Positions 17,853-26,162 of a stretch of 34,996 bases of DNA are shown one piece after another. Location: contig CAZTPJ010000037.1 in NCBI GenBank assembly GCA_964614515.1, positions 1 to 34,996 on the forward strand, written 5' to 3'. The stretch is from CAZTPJ01 sp964614515 (lineage in GTDB: Bacteria > Planctomycetota > Phycisphaerae > Phycisphaerales > UBA1924). The notes below the pieces were generated by a model. It saw only the letters and a program-made list of their open reading frames with translations. It searched no databases and was not told the DNA's origin. Made by a program: the position numbers and the translations under genes. Position 1 is the first letter of the stretch. Every line of letters starts with the position of its first letter.

Positions 17853-19214
17853 ATGGCGGCAGAACGCTACCACTTCAAACTTGATCCGGAAGAGTCGCGG
17901 CAACTCGTCGATCGGTTGCTCGCGCCATTTCATCGCTTTGCCAGTTTCGGCGCCTCCGGCGGCGTCGTCCTGATGATCTGCACTGTCATCGCCCTGGTCT
18001 GGGCCAACTCGCCCTGGGGCGATGTGTACGAATGGCTCCGTCACGATGTGCTGCTCACGGCCGGGGTCGGTTCATGGTCGATGTCGAAGAACGTCGAGTG
18101 GTGGATCAACGATGCGCTGATGGCCGTGTTCTTTTTTGTCGTCGGTCTTGAAATCAAGCGCGAAGTGTTGGTGGGGGAGTTGAGTTCGCCCAGGCGTGCG
18201 GCGTTGCCGATTGTGGCGGCGATCGGCGGCATGGCCGTGCCGGGGTTGCTGTATGCGAGTTTGAATCTCGGGCTTGAGTCGATGCGTGGGTGGGGTGTGC
18301 CGGTGGCGACGGACATCGCGTTTGCCCTCGGCGTATTGTCGCTGCTCGGGCGACGCGTGCCCGCATCGCTGCGCATCTTTGTCGCCACGCTGGCGATCGC
18401 CGATGACCTGGGCGCGCTGATCGTCATCGCCGCCTTCTATACCGAAAACCTCTCGCTCAACTGGCTCACCATTGGCGTTGGCTTTTGGCTCATCATGATC
18501 GCGATGAACATGATCGGCGTGCGGTGGTCGTGGGGGTACGCGGCCGTGGGCCTGGTGCTGTGGTACTGCATTTATCAGGCGGGCGTGCATCCGACGATCG
18601 CGGGCGTGTTGGGGGCGATGGCGATTCCCGTGCGGACGAAGGTTGACGTGGCGAAGTTCGTCGTGTTCACGCGCACGTGCGCGGATGAACTTGATGCCAG
18701 CCTCAAGTCCGGTGAGAACATCGTCACCAATCCGCGCCAACAGGCGCTCGTGCAGGGCATCGAGGATGGCGCGAACAAGGCGCAGACCCCCCTGCACCAA
18801 CTCGAGCACGCGCTCGTCCCCTGGGTCTCGTTCTTCATCGTCCCGCTCTTCGCACTCGCCAACGCGGGGGTGAATCTGCAAGGCATCGACCTACAGGCCA
18901 CGGCCTCCAGCCGCATCGTCCTGGGCGTCGTCATCGGTCTGGCGATTGGCAAGCCCATCGGCGTCCTGGGTCTGTGCTGGATCGCGCAGCGAATGGGCAT
19001 CGGCATGCTCCCGCCCGGCGTGAACTGGAAGCACATCACCGGCGCGGGCTTCCTCGCCGGCATCGGCTTCACCATGTCGCTGTTCATCGCCAACCTCGCG
19101 TTCATCGACCCGGCAAACCTCGATCAAGCCAAGATCGGAATCATGGTCGCCTCGGTGATCGCCGGCGCGGGCGGAATGGCGCTGCTGCTGCGAGCCTCAA
19201 AGTCACGGAGGTAG
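17853..19214 (+). CDS. nhaA: Na+/H+ antiporter NhaA
   Basis: This is an inner-membrane sodium/proton antiporter that exports Na+ (or Li+) in exchange for protons, serving pH and salt homeostasis. The protein has 453 residues, slightly longer than the usual 390-430. The ATG at 17853 is chosen because AAAGGGG lies nine bases upstream and the NhaA fold begins soon after. The frame is open further upstream but only through repeat sequence. Hydrophobic segments fit 11-12 membrane helices. The transport-site aspartates are clear: D154 in VATDIAFALG and D184-D185 in LAIADDLGALIVIA, with the same 30-residue spacing as D133/D163/D164 of E. coli NhaA. The gamma-glutamyltransferase gene starts two bases after its stop, so the two are translationally linked. 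Confidence 0.95.
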   Translation: MAAERYHFKLDPEESRQLVDRLLAPFHRFASFGASGGVVLMICTVIALVWANSPWGDVYEWLRHDVLLTAGVGSWSMSKNVEWWINDALMAVFFFVVGLEIKREVLVGELSSPRRAALPIVAAIGGMAVPGLLYASLNLGLESMRGWGVPVATDIAFALGVLSLLGRRVPASLRIFVATLAIADDLGALIVIAAFYTENLSLNWLTIGVGFWLIMIAMNMIGVRWSWGYAAVGLVLWYCIYQAGVHPTIAGVLGAMAIPVRTKVDVAKFVVFTRTCADELDASLKSGENIVTNPRQQALVQGIEDGANKAQTPLHQLEHALVPWVSFFIVPLFALANAGVNLQGIDLQATASSRIVLGVVIGLAIGKPIGVLGLCWIAQRMGIGMLPPGVNWKHITGAGFLAGIGFTMSLFIANLAFIDPANLDQAKIGIMVASVIAGAGGMALLLRASKSRR

Positions 19215-19216
19215 TC

Positions 19217-20986
19217 ATGCGAACGGCCTTCGCCTTCTTGTGCGTGCTCTCAGCGCTGGCGCTATCGAGCTGCGCAGCCCATCAGGACACCGCCGCACGC
19301 GATGAACCCATCGACGCCTCGCCCCCGTGGGCGCAGGTCTACACCCACGAGGCCGTCGCCGCCGATCACGCCATCGCCAGCGAAGCAGGCGCCGCGATGC
19401 TCCGCCGCGGCGGAAACGCCGTCGATGCGGCCGTGGCCACCGCGTTCACGTTGTCCGTCGTACGGCCATATTCCTGCGGCATCGGCGGCGGCGGCTTCAT
19501 GGTGGTCTATCTCGCGGAAGAGCGCCGCGCCATCGCGATCAACTATCGCGAGACGTGCCCGCGCGAAATCGGTCCCGCGACGTATGAGAATGATCCTGAT
19601 CCGCTCGCGCCCACGCGCGGGGGTAAGGCCGTCGCCACGCCCGGAACCGTGGCCGGGTTGCTCTATGCGCTGGACAGATATGGCACGCTCGAGCGCGGCG
19701 TGGTGCTTGCGCCGGCGATCCTGGCCGCACAAGAGGGATTCATCGTCGATGCACATTACGCGAACATGGCGCAGGCGTTGATTGCCAGGTTCGAAGAGCG
19801 CCCGGAGTGGAAGCAGCGCTTCGCCTTCGTCTGGGAGCGATACTTGCGTGAGGGCCGCGTGCAGGAGGGCGACCGCATCGTCAACCCGGAACAGGCGCGG
19901 GCGCTGCGGATGATCGCCATCAGTGGCGCGGCCGAGTTTTACCGCGGCCGGATCGCCGATGCGATGGTGCGTGCGGTCGGGGCCGATGGCGGCGTGCTGT
20001 CGATCCATGATCTTCACGAGTATGCGCCGCTCGTCGTGCAACCCCTGCGATATGAGTTCGCGGGAAAACAGTTCATCGCCATGCCGCCGCCATCGAGCGG
20101 GGGCGTCGCCATGGCCCAGGCGCTGGGAATCCTGGAGCGGGTCGACGCGTGGCATGAGTTGGACACCGCATGGTCGCCCGCGCGGATGCACCTGGTCATC
20201 GAAGCGCTCAAGCACGCCTTCGCGGATCGCTCGCGGTGGCTGGGCGATCCGGAGTTCGTGCGTGTGCCGGTCGATGCGCTCCTTGATGATGACAACCTCA
20301 GCGCAATGGCCGAGCGCATCTCGCTCACAGGCTCGCAGCCGGGCGAGTCATACGGATTCGGCGAGTTCCTTCCCATCGGCGTTCCGCACGATAGCGGCAC
20401 GAGTCACCTGTGCGTGGTGGATCGCTGGGGCAACGCCGTCGCGTGTACCGAGACGATCAATCTGGAGTTTGGCTCGCTCGTGGCCGTGCCCGAGTTTGGC
20501 TTCTGCCTGAACAACGAGATGGATGATTTCACGGCCCATCCCGGCGAGCCAAACGCCTTTGGCCTGCGCCAGTCGGATCGCAACTCGCCCATGCACGGCA
20601 AGCGCCCGCTGAGCAGCATGAGCCCGACGATCGTGCTCGATGTTGAGTGGCGCGTGGTGGCCGTGGCCGGCGCGTCGGGCGGGCCGCGCATCATCTCGTC
20701 AACATTGCAGATCCTCCTGAGCGTGCTGTCGTTCGACATGTCAGCGCGCGATGCGATGGCCCGCCCGCGATTCCATCATCAGTGGATGCCCGATGTCCTC
20801 CGTGTCGAGGGGGGGGCAGGTTCGCTCGCCAGCCTCGATGAATCCACCCGCCAAACCCTCCGCGCCCTCGGCCACGACCTGCAGGAACTCCCCGCCATCG
20901 GCAACGCCCAACTCATCCTCCGCCGCGGGGGCATGTGGGAAGCCGCGTGCGACCCGAGGAAGGGCGGGAGGCCGGGGGGGAGGTGA
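19217..20986 (+). CDS. ggt: Gamma-glutamyltransferase (lipoprotein)
   Basis: This is a 589-residue Ntn-hydrolase that cleaves or transfers the gamma-glutamyl group of glutathione and related peptides in the periplasm or at the surface. The ATG at 19217 has GGAGG (19207-19211) overlapping the end of nhaA. The N-terminus MRTAFAFLCVLSALALSSC is a lipoprotein signal with lipobox LSSC, so membrane anchoring is expected. Family landmarks include AGAAMLRRGGNAVDAAVATAFTL, GIGGGGFMVVY, PPPSSGGVAMAQ and the autoprocessing site DSGTSHLCVVD with nucleophile T395 (E. coli T391), then GKRPLSSMSPTIVL. All parts are present, so it should mature to large and small subunits. Coupling to nhaA is not a classical arrangement and its meaning is unclear. 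A G8 run is present at 20809-20816. Confidence 0.95.
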   Translation: MRTAFAFLCVLSALALSSCAAHQDTAARDEPIDASPPWAQVYTHEAVAADHAIASEAGAAMLRRGGNAVDAAVATAFTLSVVRPYSCGIGGGGFMVVYLAEERRAIAINYRETCPREIGPATYENDPDPLAPTRGGKAVATPGTVAGLLYALDRYGTLERGVVLAPAILAAQEGFIVDAHYANMAQALIARFEERPEWKQRFAFVWERYLREGRVQEGDRIVNPEQARALRMIAISGAAEFYRGRIADAMVRAVGADGGVLSIHDLHEYAPLVVQPLRYEFAGKQFIAMPPPSSGGVAMAQALGILERVDAWHELDTAWSPARMHLVIEALKHAFADRSRWLGDPEFVRVPVDALLDDDNLSAMAERISLTGSQPGESYGFGEFLPIGVPHDSGTSHLCVVDRWGNAVACTETINLEFGSLVAVPEFGFCLNNEMDDFTAHPGEPNAFGLRQSDRNSPMHGKRPLSSMSPTIVLDVEWRVVAVAGASGGPRIISSTLQILLSVLSFDMSARDAMARPRFHHQWMPDVLRVEGGAGSLASLDESTRQTLRALGHDLQELPAIGNAQLILRRGGMWEAACDPRKGGRPGGR

Positions 20987-21022
20987 GGGGGAGATGGATG
21001 GCCGTTTGCAAAGGGGATGAGC

Positions 21023-21553
21023 ATGGTGCTCCAATTGTCGCAGATTGACTCGTCGATGTTTGCCACCCTGGCCGCGGGGATACCGAGCGAGCTGTCACAT
21101 GTTCTGGCTGCCATGATTGGGGGCGTTTTGGTCATCTTTGGCGATCGCATCCGCGATCGTTCACACCACAGACGTGACAAACGCCTTCGATTGGTCAACG
21201 CGTTTGCCGATATGGCTGCGGCCACCGTCGAGCGACAACACGCGTGCCTTCGATGGCATACGGAGGTTCTTCCTGAGGTACGCATTCCACCGGAGCCCGC
21301 CATACATGACCGGCTGGCAACATCAAAGGCCCAGTTGGAGGTGATGTTCGCTCGGTACTCCCTCCACGATCCTGACAGAAGCAGAGTTCTTCAGGTGCAA
21401 GCGATCATTCGCGAGGATCCATTCAACACCGCAGTGATGGAGCATCCCTATGACAGAGTAAAGCGGGGAGCGAGGCTCGTAGCACTCTCACAAACACAAG
21501 GATCCAGGCTCGCGTCAATCGGTGAAAGCATTGCGAAATGGGTTAACGGTTGA
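21023..21553 (+). CDS. Small membrane-associated protein of unknown function
   Basis: This is a 176-residue protein without a recognised family. The frame also contains an ATG at 21017, but AAGGGG touches that codon, so the ATG at 21023 (6 bp spacing) is preferred. One hydrophobic stretch (LSHVLAAMIGGVLVIFGDRI, about residues 25-44) is followed by a basic segment (RDRSHHRRDKRLR) and a helical, charged C-terminal domain. This fits a single-pass protein with the domain in the cytoplasm. Codon use and base content are less GC-rich than in the neighbouring enzymes, which may point to different ancestry. It converges with the ankyrin gene, with only 12 bp between the stops. The function is unknown and I am moderately sure that it is a real gene. 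Confidence 0.6.
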   Translation: MVLQLSQIDSSMFATLAAGIPSELSHVLAAMIGGVLVIFGDRIRDRSHHRRDKRLRLVNAFADMAAATVERQHACLRWHTEVLPEVRIPPEPAIHDRLATSKAQLEVMFARYSLHDPDRSRVLQVQAIIREDPFNTAVMEHPYDRVKRGARLVALSQTQGSRLASIGESIAKWVNG

Positions 21554-21565
21554 CTTGACAGAATG

Positions 21566-22666
21566 TCACGACAGAAAGTCGAGAAATTCCTCAATGAACT
21601 CTCGGTCGTCTGTGCTCAGCATTCCCCACCAGCGAGACGCTCTCGCAATGTCCATCGGAGATCGCCCCGTTGAATCGCGCGCAGCACAGTCGGCGCCTTC
21701 CAAGAACAGACACAATGCGTTGTTCACCAGCGTATCCAGCGCCTTGGAGAATGCTGCGCCGGGCGGATACTTGAGGCCAAAGAGGGCATATTTCAACTTG
21801 TCCTCAGGGGAGAAGCCAGCCCAGTGCATGTCATACGTGCCATGGTTCAGCAGGTGCTGAAGCGGAGTCATGCCGGTCTCAGGGTCTACGACGTGAGGGT
21901 CAGCGCCATACCGGATTAACAGCGGGATCATCACTTCTCCATTCACACAGAGCGAGGCTTCGTGCATGGGAAAGTGAGAGGACGCCGGATCTGCGCCGCG
22001 CTCTAGGAGGAGTGCGACACTCGGCGCGGATTCCGCGTAGATTGCGTGCATCAGTGGGGATCGTTCTAGATAAGCGTCGAGATCATTGGCTGGGACATTC
22101 ACAGCAGCACCGGCATCGAGCAGTAGTGTGGCAATCGAGAGCAAGTTGAAGCCAATGGCTGTACAAAGCGTGTCGTCGACATTCACATCGGCACCTGCCG
22201 CTAGCAACTCCCTGACTACCTCCGCGATTGATGCTTCTGTGCTTGCCACGTCGAAGCTTGAAGCAGCATGTGCGAAGTAGCCTGCGTGTCCCGCCGTGGC
22301 CGCCAACGTTAGCGGAGTACTGCCAAAAGCAGTGGCGAAGAGCCTTGCATTGGGATCTGCGCCTGCCTTGAGGAGTATTGAGACGATACTGGCATGCGAG
22401 TGCCATGCGGCCGCGTGAAGGCAAGTCGCCCCATCCTGTTTCCTGCGGGTGCATATCAAATGTGGTTCTGCGGTGATAAGCTGGTCGACCGTCAGTGCAT
22501 CACCCGCGCCAATCGCGGCGAATAGTCGTTCGAGGAGCTGCTGGCTGCGATCGACTCGATCCAAGTGCGCGAGTGCTCTCGCGGCCAATGCATTTCTGGG
22601 ACGATCAAGAGATCGAGAGTCGAGTCGTGAAATGGCGGCCTGTCCCGGTGGCGGCTCGTCGCTCAT
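21566..22666 (-). CDS. Ankyrin-repeat protein
   Basis: This is a 366-residue cytoplasmic protein made largely of ankyrin repeats (about residues 45-340). Repeat hallmarks are GATCLHAAAWHSHASIVSILLKAGADPNA, visible in two halves at about residues 78-107, and later STPLTLAATAGH, LLAAGADVNVDD, LLLDAGAAVNVP, LLLERGADPAS and LIRYGADPHVVDPETGMTPLQHLL. The repeats are irregular and some have long loops. There is no signal peptide, membrane segment or enzymatic domain, so a protein-binding role is expected. The start ATG (22664-22666) overlaps the stop of the upstream J-domain gene by four bases (ATGA type), which implies translational coupling and a shared job, perhaps client recruitment to a chaperone. 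That last point is inference. Confidence 0.85.
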   Translation of the reverse strand: MSDEPPPGQAAISRLDSRSLDRPRNALAARALAHLDRVDRSQQLLERLFAAIGAGDALTVDQLITAEPHLICTRRKQDGATCLHAAAWHSHASIVSILLKAGADPNARLFATAFGSTPLTLAATAGHAGYFAHAASSFDVASTEASIAEVVRELLAAGADVNVDDTLCTAIGFNLLSIATLLLDAGAAVNVPANDLDAYLERSPLMHAIYAESAPSVALLLERGADPASSHFPMHEASLCVNGEVMIPLLIRYGADPHVVDPETGMTPLQHLLNHGTYDMHWAGFSPEDKLKYALFGLKYPPGAAFSKALDTLVNNALCLFLEGADCAARDSTGRSPMDIARASRWWGMLSTDDREFIEEFLDFLS

Positions 22667-23421
22667 GATACAGGCCCTCGGAGTCGAGAGCTCGCAGCGG
22701 CGATCCGCTCATCGAGATCGGAAGCAAGGTCGGCCAAAAGGTCGTTCCCCGCGGCGAATGCTTCATCTACGCGTCGCTTCAAGATACATATCTCACTGGC
22801 TCGCAGCATGTCCAACTGGTGATCGATAGCCTCAATGCGTGATCGTACGCGCGCGAGACTGCGCAACGCTCGTACCAGTTGAGCCCCCACATCGTCGCCC
22901 ACCACAGTGTGCGGTGAAGCACGCCAATCCGCGAGTATCTGACGGAGTCTCGCGATGTCGCGATTGCGATACGCTTCGTTGGCGGCCGCCATCAACCTCT
23001 CTCGCTCGCGACGGTCGGCCTCACTGGTGGCGAGGTCCGGGTGGATTGCCTTGGCTACCTCACGGAACAACTGCTTGATCTCATCCGTCGGTGGCTCGGG
23101 CTGATCCTCGACGATTCCCGTCACTGCCTGTGCCGATTCCTCGGCTCGGGCTCTCGCTTCGCTCGCTTGCCGTCGAGTGTCTGCGGTCTGGACAGCCGCA
23201 GCTGTTTGCTCCGCTGTTAGGGCCTCAAGTTCGTCCAGCTCTGCATACTTGACACCAACCCGTCGCGTGTACTCGTTGCCAAATGCAGTCAACTCGTTCT
23301 CAAGTGTGGCCAGTTCCAGTTCTTTCTCGGCCAATACCATCTGAAGTGCGGACAGTTCCTCCAGCTTGCGCTTGAGTTCGTGTTGCTCGGGAGAACCCGA
23401 CGATTGATCGATCGCCGCCAT
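22663..23421 (-). CDS. Coiled-coil J-domain (DnaJ-like) protein
   Basis: This is a 252-residue protein with an N-terminal coiled coil (about residues 12-100, rich in Glu, Leu and Ala) and a central J-domain core. The J core reads IKQLFREVAKAIHPDLA with the HPD tripeptide at 127-129, followed by a helix ending NEAYRNRDIARLRQIL. The HPD loop stimulates Hsp70 ATPase in the family. The glycine-rich and zinc-finger regions of true DnaJ are absent, so it is a specialised J-protein. The ATG at 23419-23421 is chosen because upstream sequence is repeat-rich and lacks protein character. No clear ribosome site is seen, so the start is uncertain. A C-terminal helical region follows. It overlaps the ankyrin gene by four bases. 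Confidence 0.75.
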   Translation of the reverse strand: MAAIDQSSGSPEQHELKRKLEELSALQMVLAEKELELATLENELTAFGNEYTRRVGVKYAELDELEALTAEQTAAAVQTADTRRQASEARARAEESAQAVTGIVEDQPEPPTDEIKQLFREVAKAIHPDLATSEADRRERERLMAAANEAYRNRDIARLRQILADWRASPHTVVGDDVGAQLVRALRSLARVRSRIEAIDHQLDMLRASEICILKRRVDEAFAAGNDLLADLASDLDERIAAASSRLRGPVS

Positions 23422-23483
23422 CTGGAGTATGGTAGTGCAGTCAGCGTCCCTCCCGTCAGTTGTAGTCCGGCGCAGCGGGTGGC

Positions 23484-23515
23484 GGGTGGCATGGCCATCG
23501 CTTTGGATGGCTATG
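23484..23515 (+). repeat. 32-bp dispersed imperfect palindrome, copy 1
   Basis: GGGTGGCATGGCCATCGCT followed by a base and TGGATGGCTATG. It matches 34424-34455 with one mismatch. Arms CATGGCCATC and GATGGCTATG pair around a 6-nt loop with one G-T pair. Confidence 0.7.
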
Positions 23516-23544
23516 GGGAGGGTCCGAGGCAGCCGCACGTTTCG

Positions 23545-23568
23545 CATGGCCGCGCGGAGCCGTGGCAC
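23545..23568 (+). repeat. CATGGCC dispersed repeat, 24-bp copy
   Basis: CATGGCCGCGCGGAGCC then GTGGCAC. It is the same family as 4144-4173 but lacks six bases (one GCCGTG unit) near the 3' end. Confidence 0.55.
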
Positions 23569-23591
23569 AACGTGTGAGCGGATGTCCAACG

Positions 23592-23625
23592 CACCGAGGT
23601 GCTGCGAAGACTCCGCACCTCGGTG
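23592..23625. repeat. Perfect 11-bp inverted repeat
   Basis: CACCGAGGTGC (23592-23602) pairs with GCACCTCGGTG (23615-23625) around a 12-nt loop containing GCGAAG. It lies in the 332-bp spacer between the divergent J-domain and PLP-enzyme genes, which otherwise holds only repeats. Confidence 0.6.
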
Positions 23626-23649
23626 GCACGGGGGAGGGATGGATGTCTG

Positions 23650-23679
23650 CATGGCCGCGCAGAGCCGTGGCCGTGGCAC
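23650..23679 (+). repeat. 30-bp CATGGCC dispersed repeat, copy 5
   Basis: It begins CATGGCCGCGCAGAG and ends GGCCGTGGCAC, full length, 82 bp downstream of the shortened copy. Confidence 0.65.
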
Positions 23680-23684
23680 GCAAG

Positions 23685-23711
23685 CCCGACAATGCGAAGC
23701 GCATTGTCGGG
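23685..23711. repeat. Perfect 12-bp hairpin with AAG loop
   Basis: CCCGACAATGCG and CGCATTGTCGGG pair perfectly around AAG. It ends 42 bp before the start codon of the PLP enzyme, so it may influence its leader RNA. Confidence 0.65.
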
Positions 23712-23753
23712 GCACAGCGCGGCTGGAGTGGGGCTGCGTATCGTTCACACATC

Positions 23754-24767
23754 ATGGCCACGGTCTTTCTCAACGGCGAGTTTGTCGATGCGGGCGATGC
23801 TCGCGTGTCGGCGTTTGATGCGGGGTTGCAGCATGGCGTCGGTCTGTTTGAGACGATGCTGGCGCGGGTGGATGGCGATGCGGGGGGGAGCGAAGGAGCG
23901 GGGGGGGGTGTTGAAGGAAGTGGTGGGGGTGGGGATCGTGGGGGGGCGACGGTGCATCGGCTTGGGGATCATCTCGATCGGTTGATCGCGTCGGCGATGA
24001 GTCTGGGGCTTGTGAGTCAGTTGCAGCGCGAGGCGTTGGCGGAGGCCGTGTGCCAGACGGTCGAGCGCGCTGGCGATGAAGGAGGGGGGGGGAGGACGTG
24101 GTTTCGCGTGCGATTGACGCTCACGGGTGGCGACTTGAACCTGCTTCGCACGGATTCGCCCACGCGGCATGATCCGATGGTGATGATCGCGGCCCAGCCG
24201 GCGACGGCGTATCCGCCCGAGATGTTTGAACAGGGCGTGATGGCCGTCATCGCCGATGCCCGCGCGAATCCGCTGAACCCCCACGAAGGGCACAAGACGT
24301 TGAACTACTGGTGGCGCTTGCGGGCGCTGCAGGATGCGGCCGTGAAGCGCGCGGGCGAAGCGCTGATCTTCAGCATCACGAATCATCTCGTGGGCGGATG
24401 CGTGAGTAGCGCGTTCCTCGTCAGGGGGGGGGAGTTGTTCACGCCCATCGCCCGCGGCGAGGAACAGGCCGTGGCCCGCGAGGGCCTGGCCGTCGATGCA
24501 CCCACGCCCACGGCCATGCCCAGCGCGGTTCTTCCCGGGATCACGCGCAAGGCCGTGATGGAATGGGCGGCGGACCTCGGCGTGCCGGTGCATCGGCGGA
24601 TGCTGACGATTCACGACGTGTTCGCGGCGGATGAAGTGCTGCTGACGAATTCATCGTGGGGCATCCTGCCGGTGGTGCAGGTGGAGTCGCATCCGATAGG
24701 GGGGGGGACGCCCGGTGAGATCGGGCGAAGACTCCGCGAGATGTGGCAGGATGAAATCGCGCTGTAA
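23754..24767 (+). CDS. Class IV aminotransferase-fold PLP enzyme, atypical
   Basis: This 337-residue enzyme has the fold-type IV PLP fold (branched-chain or D-amino-acid aminotransferase, aminodeoxychorismate lyase). The ATG at 23754 gives the usual N-terminus (FLNGEFVDAGDARVSAFDAGLQHGVGLFETM). The PLP lysine is K181 in GHKTLNYWWRL. In the motif that normally reads EGxxSNxF the protein has GGCVSSAF (G214 onward), so the glutamate that contacts the pyridine nitrogen and the following asparagine are both replaced. This makes standard transamination doubtful. Residues about 43-66 are a Gly/Ser low-complexity insertion encoded by G-runs, and the gene holds four G9 tracts. It stops two bases before a REP-like cluster and converges with a glycosyltransferase gene. 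The family is certain and the reaction is not. Confidence 0.85.
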   Translation: MATVFLNGEFVDAGDARVSAFDAGLQHGVGLFETMLARVDGDAGGSEGAGGGVEGSGGGGDRGGATVHRLGDHLDRLIASAMSLGLVSQLQREALAEAVCQTVERAGDEGGGGRTWFRVRLTLTGGDLNLLRTDSPTRHDPMVMIAAQPATAYPPEMFEQGVMAVIADARANPLNPHEGHKTLNYWWRLRALQDAAVKRAGEALIFSITNHLVGGCVSSAFLVRGGELFTPIARGEEQAVAREGLAVDAPTPTAMPSAVLPGITRKAVMEWAADLGVPVHRRMLTIHDVFAADEVLLTNSSWGILPVVQVESHPIGGGTPGEIGRRLREMWQDEIAL

Positions 24768-24768
24768 A

Positions 24769-24940
24769 TAAGAAGCCCGACTGTGAAGGAGGGCCTGGCA
24801 TTGATATGCAACAGGGGCTTGAGCACGTCCCAGTATCGAATCATCGCGGTGAGCGGACGCCCGCAAGCCGCTCCCTTACGGTCGGGCCTCTTATGTTGCG
24901 CAAACAGGAAGCCCGACTGTGAAGGAGGGCCTGGCCTCTT
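24769..24940. repeat. REP-like element cluster between convergent genes
   Basis: Direct copies of an AGAAGCCCGACTGTGAAGGA-type unit occur at 24769-24799 and 24906-24940 (28 of 29 core bases identical). An inverted copy ending GGTCGGGCCTCTTA lies at 24865-24893. The family is the same as at 17223-17400. Lying between two convergent genes, it may act in transcript ending on both strands. Confidence 0.7.
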
Positions 24941-24987
24941 CGCCCGCAGGGCGCATGCCACTTCGCCCAGAGGGCGCATGATGGTTG

Positions 24988-25007
24988 CCAGGGGCTTCAG
25001 CCCCTGG
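24988..25007. terminator. Strong hairpin between convergent genes
   Basis: CCAGGGGCT and AGCCCCTGG form a perfect 9-bp stem with a 2-nt loop, six bases from the stop of the minus-strand glycosyltransferase gene. No T-run follows on either strand, so factor-independent termination is only possible. It may instead be one of the many dispersed hairpins. Confidence 0.35.
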
Positions 25008-25013
25008 AGCACC

Positions 25014-26162
25014 TCACGCTTCCGTCATTCTCGTCGGGGCGCCGGCGAGATGCTCATAAGCATTGAGCGTCAATGACACCTGCGCGCTGACGCGGTGATG
25101 TCGTCGAATCGCTTCGCGCGAGGCCAGGCCGAGCGCTCTCGCGGAATCCGGATCGCGCAGCATCTCGGCCATCGCCGATGTCCACAACTTCGGCTCGGGC
25201 GCCGCGATGAGCCGCGCCGTCTGCCCGCCGACAAGCGAGTCGAGCGCGGCGTCCGCGGCCGCGATGACGGGCAACCCCGCGGCCATCGCATCGAGCAGGA
25301 TCGACCGCGATTCGCCGCGCGCCTCGGGCGCGATGACGATGTCCGAACCAAGGATCGCCATCTCGCGCCGGCCTTCAAGATTCGGAATCAACGTCGTGCG
25401 CGATGATAGATTCAATCGCTTGATGATCGGCCACAACCGCGCCACATGCAGCACGTCCGCATCGAGACACAGCATCGCATCGGGCACATTCACGCCCGCG
25501 AACGCTTCCACGGCCGCAGCGCACGCCTGGCGATCCCGTCCCGACGCGACCAGCAGCACGGCCGGGGCGCGTTCGCCGGCGAGAATGCGTCGCGGTTCGG
25601 CGGGAACAGGCACGCCCCACGGGATGACGCGCGTGGCGACGCCCGCGCGTTCGCGCTCCACAAGTCTGGCCAGCGCGGGTTCGGGACATGCGACGAGTAC
25701 CGACGCGCCGAGCGCGACAAGCGACGACGCATGCGCCAGCGTGCGACGAAGGACAGCACTGTGGAACTCGATGACCAGGCCATCGCCGGTGCGCTGCGCG
25801 AGCCTGGCCGCGAGGTTCCACGCGCGATGCCCAAAGACGTGGATCGCGCCGCGCGGAGTCTCGGGGCGGGGGGGGGCGGTCTTGGCGAGCGTCTCGGCGA
25901 GTCGCGCTGCGCGGGCGTCAAGCGTCCACGGCATGCCGCGATCGTCGTACTGTGCGTGCACGGCGATGACCCCGACGCTCTGGTGAGTTTCATCAGGCGA
26001 TGCGGGACGGGACTCGGGGCCGTGATGCTCGCTCGCGCTGCGCGGCGTCGCATACACCACGCGAAGTCCCTCATCGGCCAGGCCGACTTGCAGCCGCACG
26101 AGCATGTCGCGCTCGCGCAGACCAAAGTCAGCATCAACAAGGAGGGTGATTCGCATGGTCAT
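25014..26162 (-). CDS. GT4-like glycosyltransferase
   Basis: This is a 382-residue cytoplasmic GT-B-fold glycosyltransferase. The N-terminal domain starts RITLLVDADFGLRERDMLVRLQ, the place where GT4 enzymes have a glycine-rich acceptor loop. The C-terminal domain has the donor-site string EARGESRSILLDAMAAGLP followed by VIAA, the counterpart of the E-x7-E motif with EAMA-G-PVV in GT4 proteins. It probably transfers a nucleotide-sugar-derived residue to a lipid, glycan or protein. The substrate cannot be told. The frame begins with two possible ATGs (26162 and 26156) and no strong ribosome site. A C9 run at 25868-25876 lies in a proline stretch between the domains. It does not overlap the transporter operon upstream and seems to be a separate unit. 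Confidence 0.8.
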   Translation of the reverse strand: MTMRITLLVDADFGLRERDMLVRLQVGLADEGLRVVYATPRSASEHHGPESRPASPDETHQSVGVIAVHAQYDDRGMPWTLDARAARLAETLAKTAPPRPETPRGAIHVFGHRAWNLAARLAQRTGDGLVIEFHSAVLRRTLAHASSLVALGASVLVACPEPALARLVERERAGVATRVIPWGVPVPAEPRRILAGERAPAVLLVASGRDRQACAAAVEAFAGVNVPDAMLCLDADVLHVARLWPIIKRLNLSSRTTLIPNLEGRREMAILGSDIVIAPEARGESRSILLDAMAAGLPVIAAADAALDSLVGGQTARLIAAPEPKLWTSAMAEMLRDPDSARALGLASREAIRRHHRVSAQVSLTLNAYEHLAGAPTRMTEA

